Assembly (NCBI GenBank): GCA_903929845.1 | Contig: CAIYWF010000073.1 | Span: forward strand, 1 to 7,707 | From: an uncultured Chlorobiaceae bacterium | GTDB taxonomy: Bacteria; Bacteroidota; Chlorobiia; Chlorobiales; Chlorobiaceae | Length of the DNA: 7,707 bases | Direction of reading: 5' to 3' | In this document: positions 6,754-7,707 of the stretch, piece after piece | How the letters are laid out: the number at the start of each line of letters is the position of its first letter | How positions within the stretch are numbered: the stretch's first letter is position 1 | The notes under the pieces: model-generated | What the model was told of the DNA's origin: nothing | Seen by the model: only the letters and a program-made list of their open reading frames with translations | The model's database searches: none | Made by a program: the position numbers and the translations under genes

Positions 6754-7707
6754 TCAGGATAGAGCAAGTGCTTCATGCACCTTCTGTGCTGCATCGCGGA
6801 GTCCTTTGGCAGAAATGAGGTTCAACCCTGACTCATCAAGCATTTTCTGAGCCAGAGGCGCATTGGTTCCTTCAAGCCTGACAATGACTGGCAAATTAAG
6901 GCCAATCTTTTTTGCGGCTTCGATAATCCCCGCAGCGACACGGTCGCAACGGACAATGCCTCCAAAAATGTTGACGAGAATGGCTTTGACGTTTTTGTCG
7001 CTCAAAATGATTTTGAACCCTTCTTCCACCGTCTGGGGACTGGCTGAACCGCCGACGTCAAGAAAGTTGGCCGGTTTTCCTCCAGCGAGCTGTATCATGT
7101 CCATGGTGCCCATAGCCAGACCGGCGCCGTTGACCATACACCCGACATTACCGTCAAGGCGCACATAGTTGAGGTTGGATTTTGACGCTTCAACTTCCAA
7201 TGGATCCTCTTCATTGGTATCCCGCAGTTCAAGAAACTTATGGTGGCGGTAGAGTGCATTGTCGTCGAAATTGATCTTGGCGTCAAGCGCCAGAACTTTT
7301 CCCTCTTTGGTGACGACCAGTGGATTGATTTCTGCAATAGCAGCATCAATTGATATATAGGTGTTGTACAGTGCAGTTATGAAGTGAACGGCGTTGCGGA
7401 ACTGTTCTCCATGAAGTCCAAGAAAGAACGCCGCTTCGCGAGCCTGAAAACCCTGTATACCAAAGAGAGGATCAATCTGGATTTTCAGGATTTTCTCCGG
7501 GGTCTCTTCGGCAACTTTTTCAATCTCAATTCCACCCTCGGTCGAAACCATCAGAACATTTTTTGAGGTTGACCGGTCAAGGGTGACGCCGACGTAAAAC
7601 TCTTTTTCGATATTCATCCCCTCTTCGATGAGCAGTCTTCCGATCTCTTTGCCTTCTGGGCCAGTCTGGTGGGTAACCAGCGTGAGACCGATTAATTGCT
7701 GGGCGAT
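6754..7707 (-). CDS. sucC: Succinyl-CoA synthetase (ADP-forming) beta subunit, N-terminus beyond window
   Basis: The frame is open from the TGA at 6754-6756 to the window edge, giving 317 residues. The ATG at 7615-7617 is internal: the 30 codons before it encode GLTLVTHQTGPEGKEIGRLL, the conserved segment before the ATP-grasp core. About 70-75 N-terminal residues are missing compared with the usual length of about 390. The enzyme interconverts succinyl-CoA + ADP + Pi and succinate + CoA + ATP with the alpha subunit SucD. Numbering from the edge, visible hallmarks are VSTEGGIEIEKVAEETP (54-70), the Mg-binding EINPL (Asn128) and LDAK (Asp142), LDGNVGCMVNGAGLAMGTMD (184-203), FLDVGG (215-220) and the phosphate-loop region NIFGGIVRCD (246-255). 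Similarity to the standard bacterial SucC runs to the C-terminus. The citryl-CoA synthetase large subunit is a relative but a poorer guess. In a green sulfur bacterium it would run in the reductive TCA direction. No sucD lies downstream. Confidence 0.95.
   Translation of the reverse strand: MAQQLIGLTLVTHQTGPEGKEIGRLLIEEGMNIEKEFYVGVTLDRSTSKNVLMVSTEGGIEIEKVAEETPEKILKIQIDPLFGIQGFQAREAAFFLGLHGEQFRNAVHFITALYNTYISIDAAIAEINPLVVTKEGKVLALDAKINFDDNALYRHHKFLELRDTNEEDPLEVEASKSNLNYVRLDGNVGCMVNGAGLAMGTMDMIQLAGGKPANFLDVGGSASPQTVEEGFKIILSDKNVKAILVNIFGGIVRCDRVAAGIIEAAKKIGLNLPVIVRLEGTNAPLAQKMLDESGLNLISAKGLRDAAQKVHEALALS

Noticed and set aside
1..7707. CRISPR array, tRNA or rRNA gene, insertion sequence, prophage or toxin-antitoxin module
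   Set aside because: No regularly spaced repeats, cloverleaf, transposase motifs, terminal repeats or small paired genes were seen on either strand; apart from 265-bp and 114-bp gaps the window is filled by ordinary genes.

Overview
The window holds two complete transcription units and two genes cut by its edges. Moderate GC content, a Gram-negative three-part efflux pump and a succinyl-CoA synthetase beta subunit that closely resembles the standard bacterial form fit a Gram-negative bacterium. The style of the genes suggests a green sulfur bacterium (Chlorobium/Pelodictyon group), where SucC works in the reductive TCA cycle. That placement is inference; no rRNA or other taxonomic marker is present.

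Layout from left to right. (1) Positions 1-198, plus strand: the last 65 codons of a protein resembling the C-terminus of Gfo/Idh/MocA oxidoreductases. (2) Positions 219-2177, minus strand: a complete 652-residue ABC-F protein, a soluble twin-ATPase of the ribosome-associated type, convergent with gene 1 across a 20-bp gap. (3) Positions 2178-2442: a divergent intergenic region with several dyads and a 23-bp-phased direct repeat, but no convincing consensus promoter. (4) Positions 2443-6639, plus strand: a tightly coupled operon encoding a TolC-type outer-membrane factor, a MacA-type adaptor and a MacB ABC transporter. (5) Positions 6640-6753: a short convergent spacer with a strong GC-rich hairpin. 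(6) Positions 6754-7707, minus strand: sucC, lacking its N-terminus because the gene runs off the right edge.

The three operon genes overlap by 17 and 4 nt, so they are almost certainly co-transcribed and translationally coupled. Together they would make a MacAB-TolC-like machine: MacB in the inner membrane hydrolyses ATP and drives substrate from the periplasm through the adaptor and the outer-membrane factor. No regulator gene lies beside the operon and the sequence does not reveal the substrate.

Most of the window is ordinary. The best lead is the adaptor: its alpha-helical hairpin, the part that normally reaches the TolC tip, is cut to roughly 28 residues, so this pump may be assembled differently from the E. 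coli one. I found no CRISPR array, tRNA, rRNA, insertion sequence or clearly new system.
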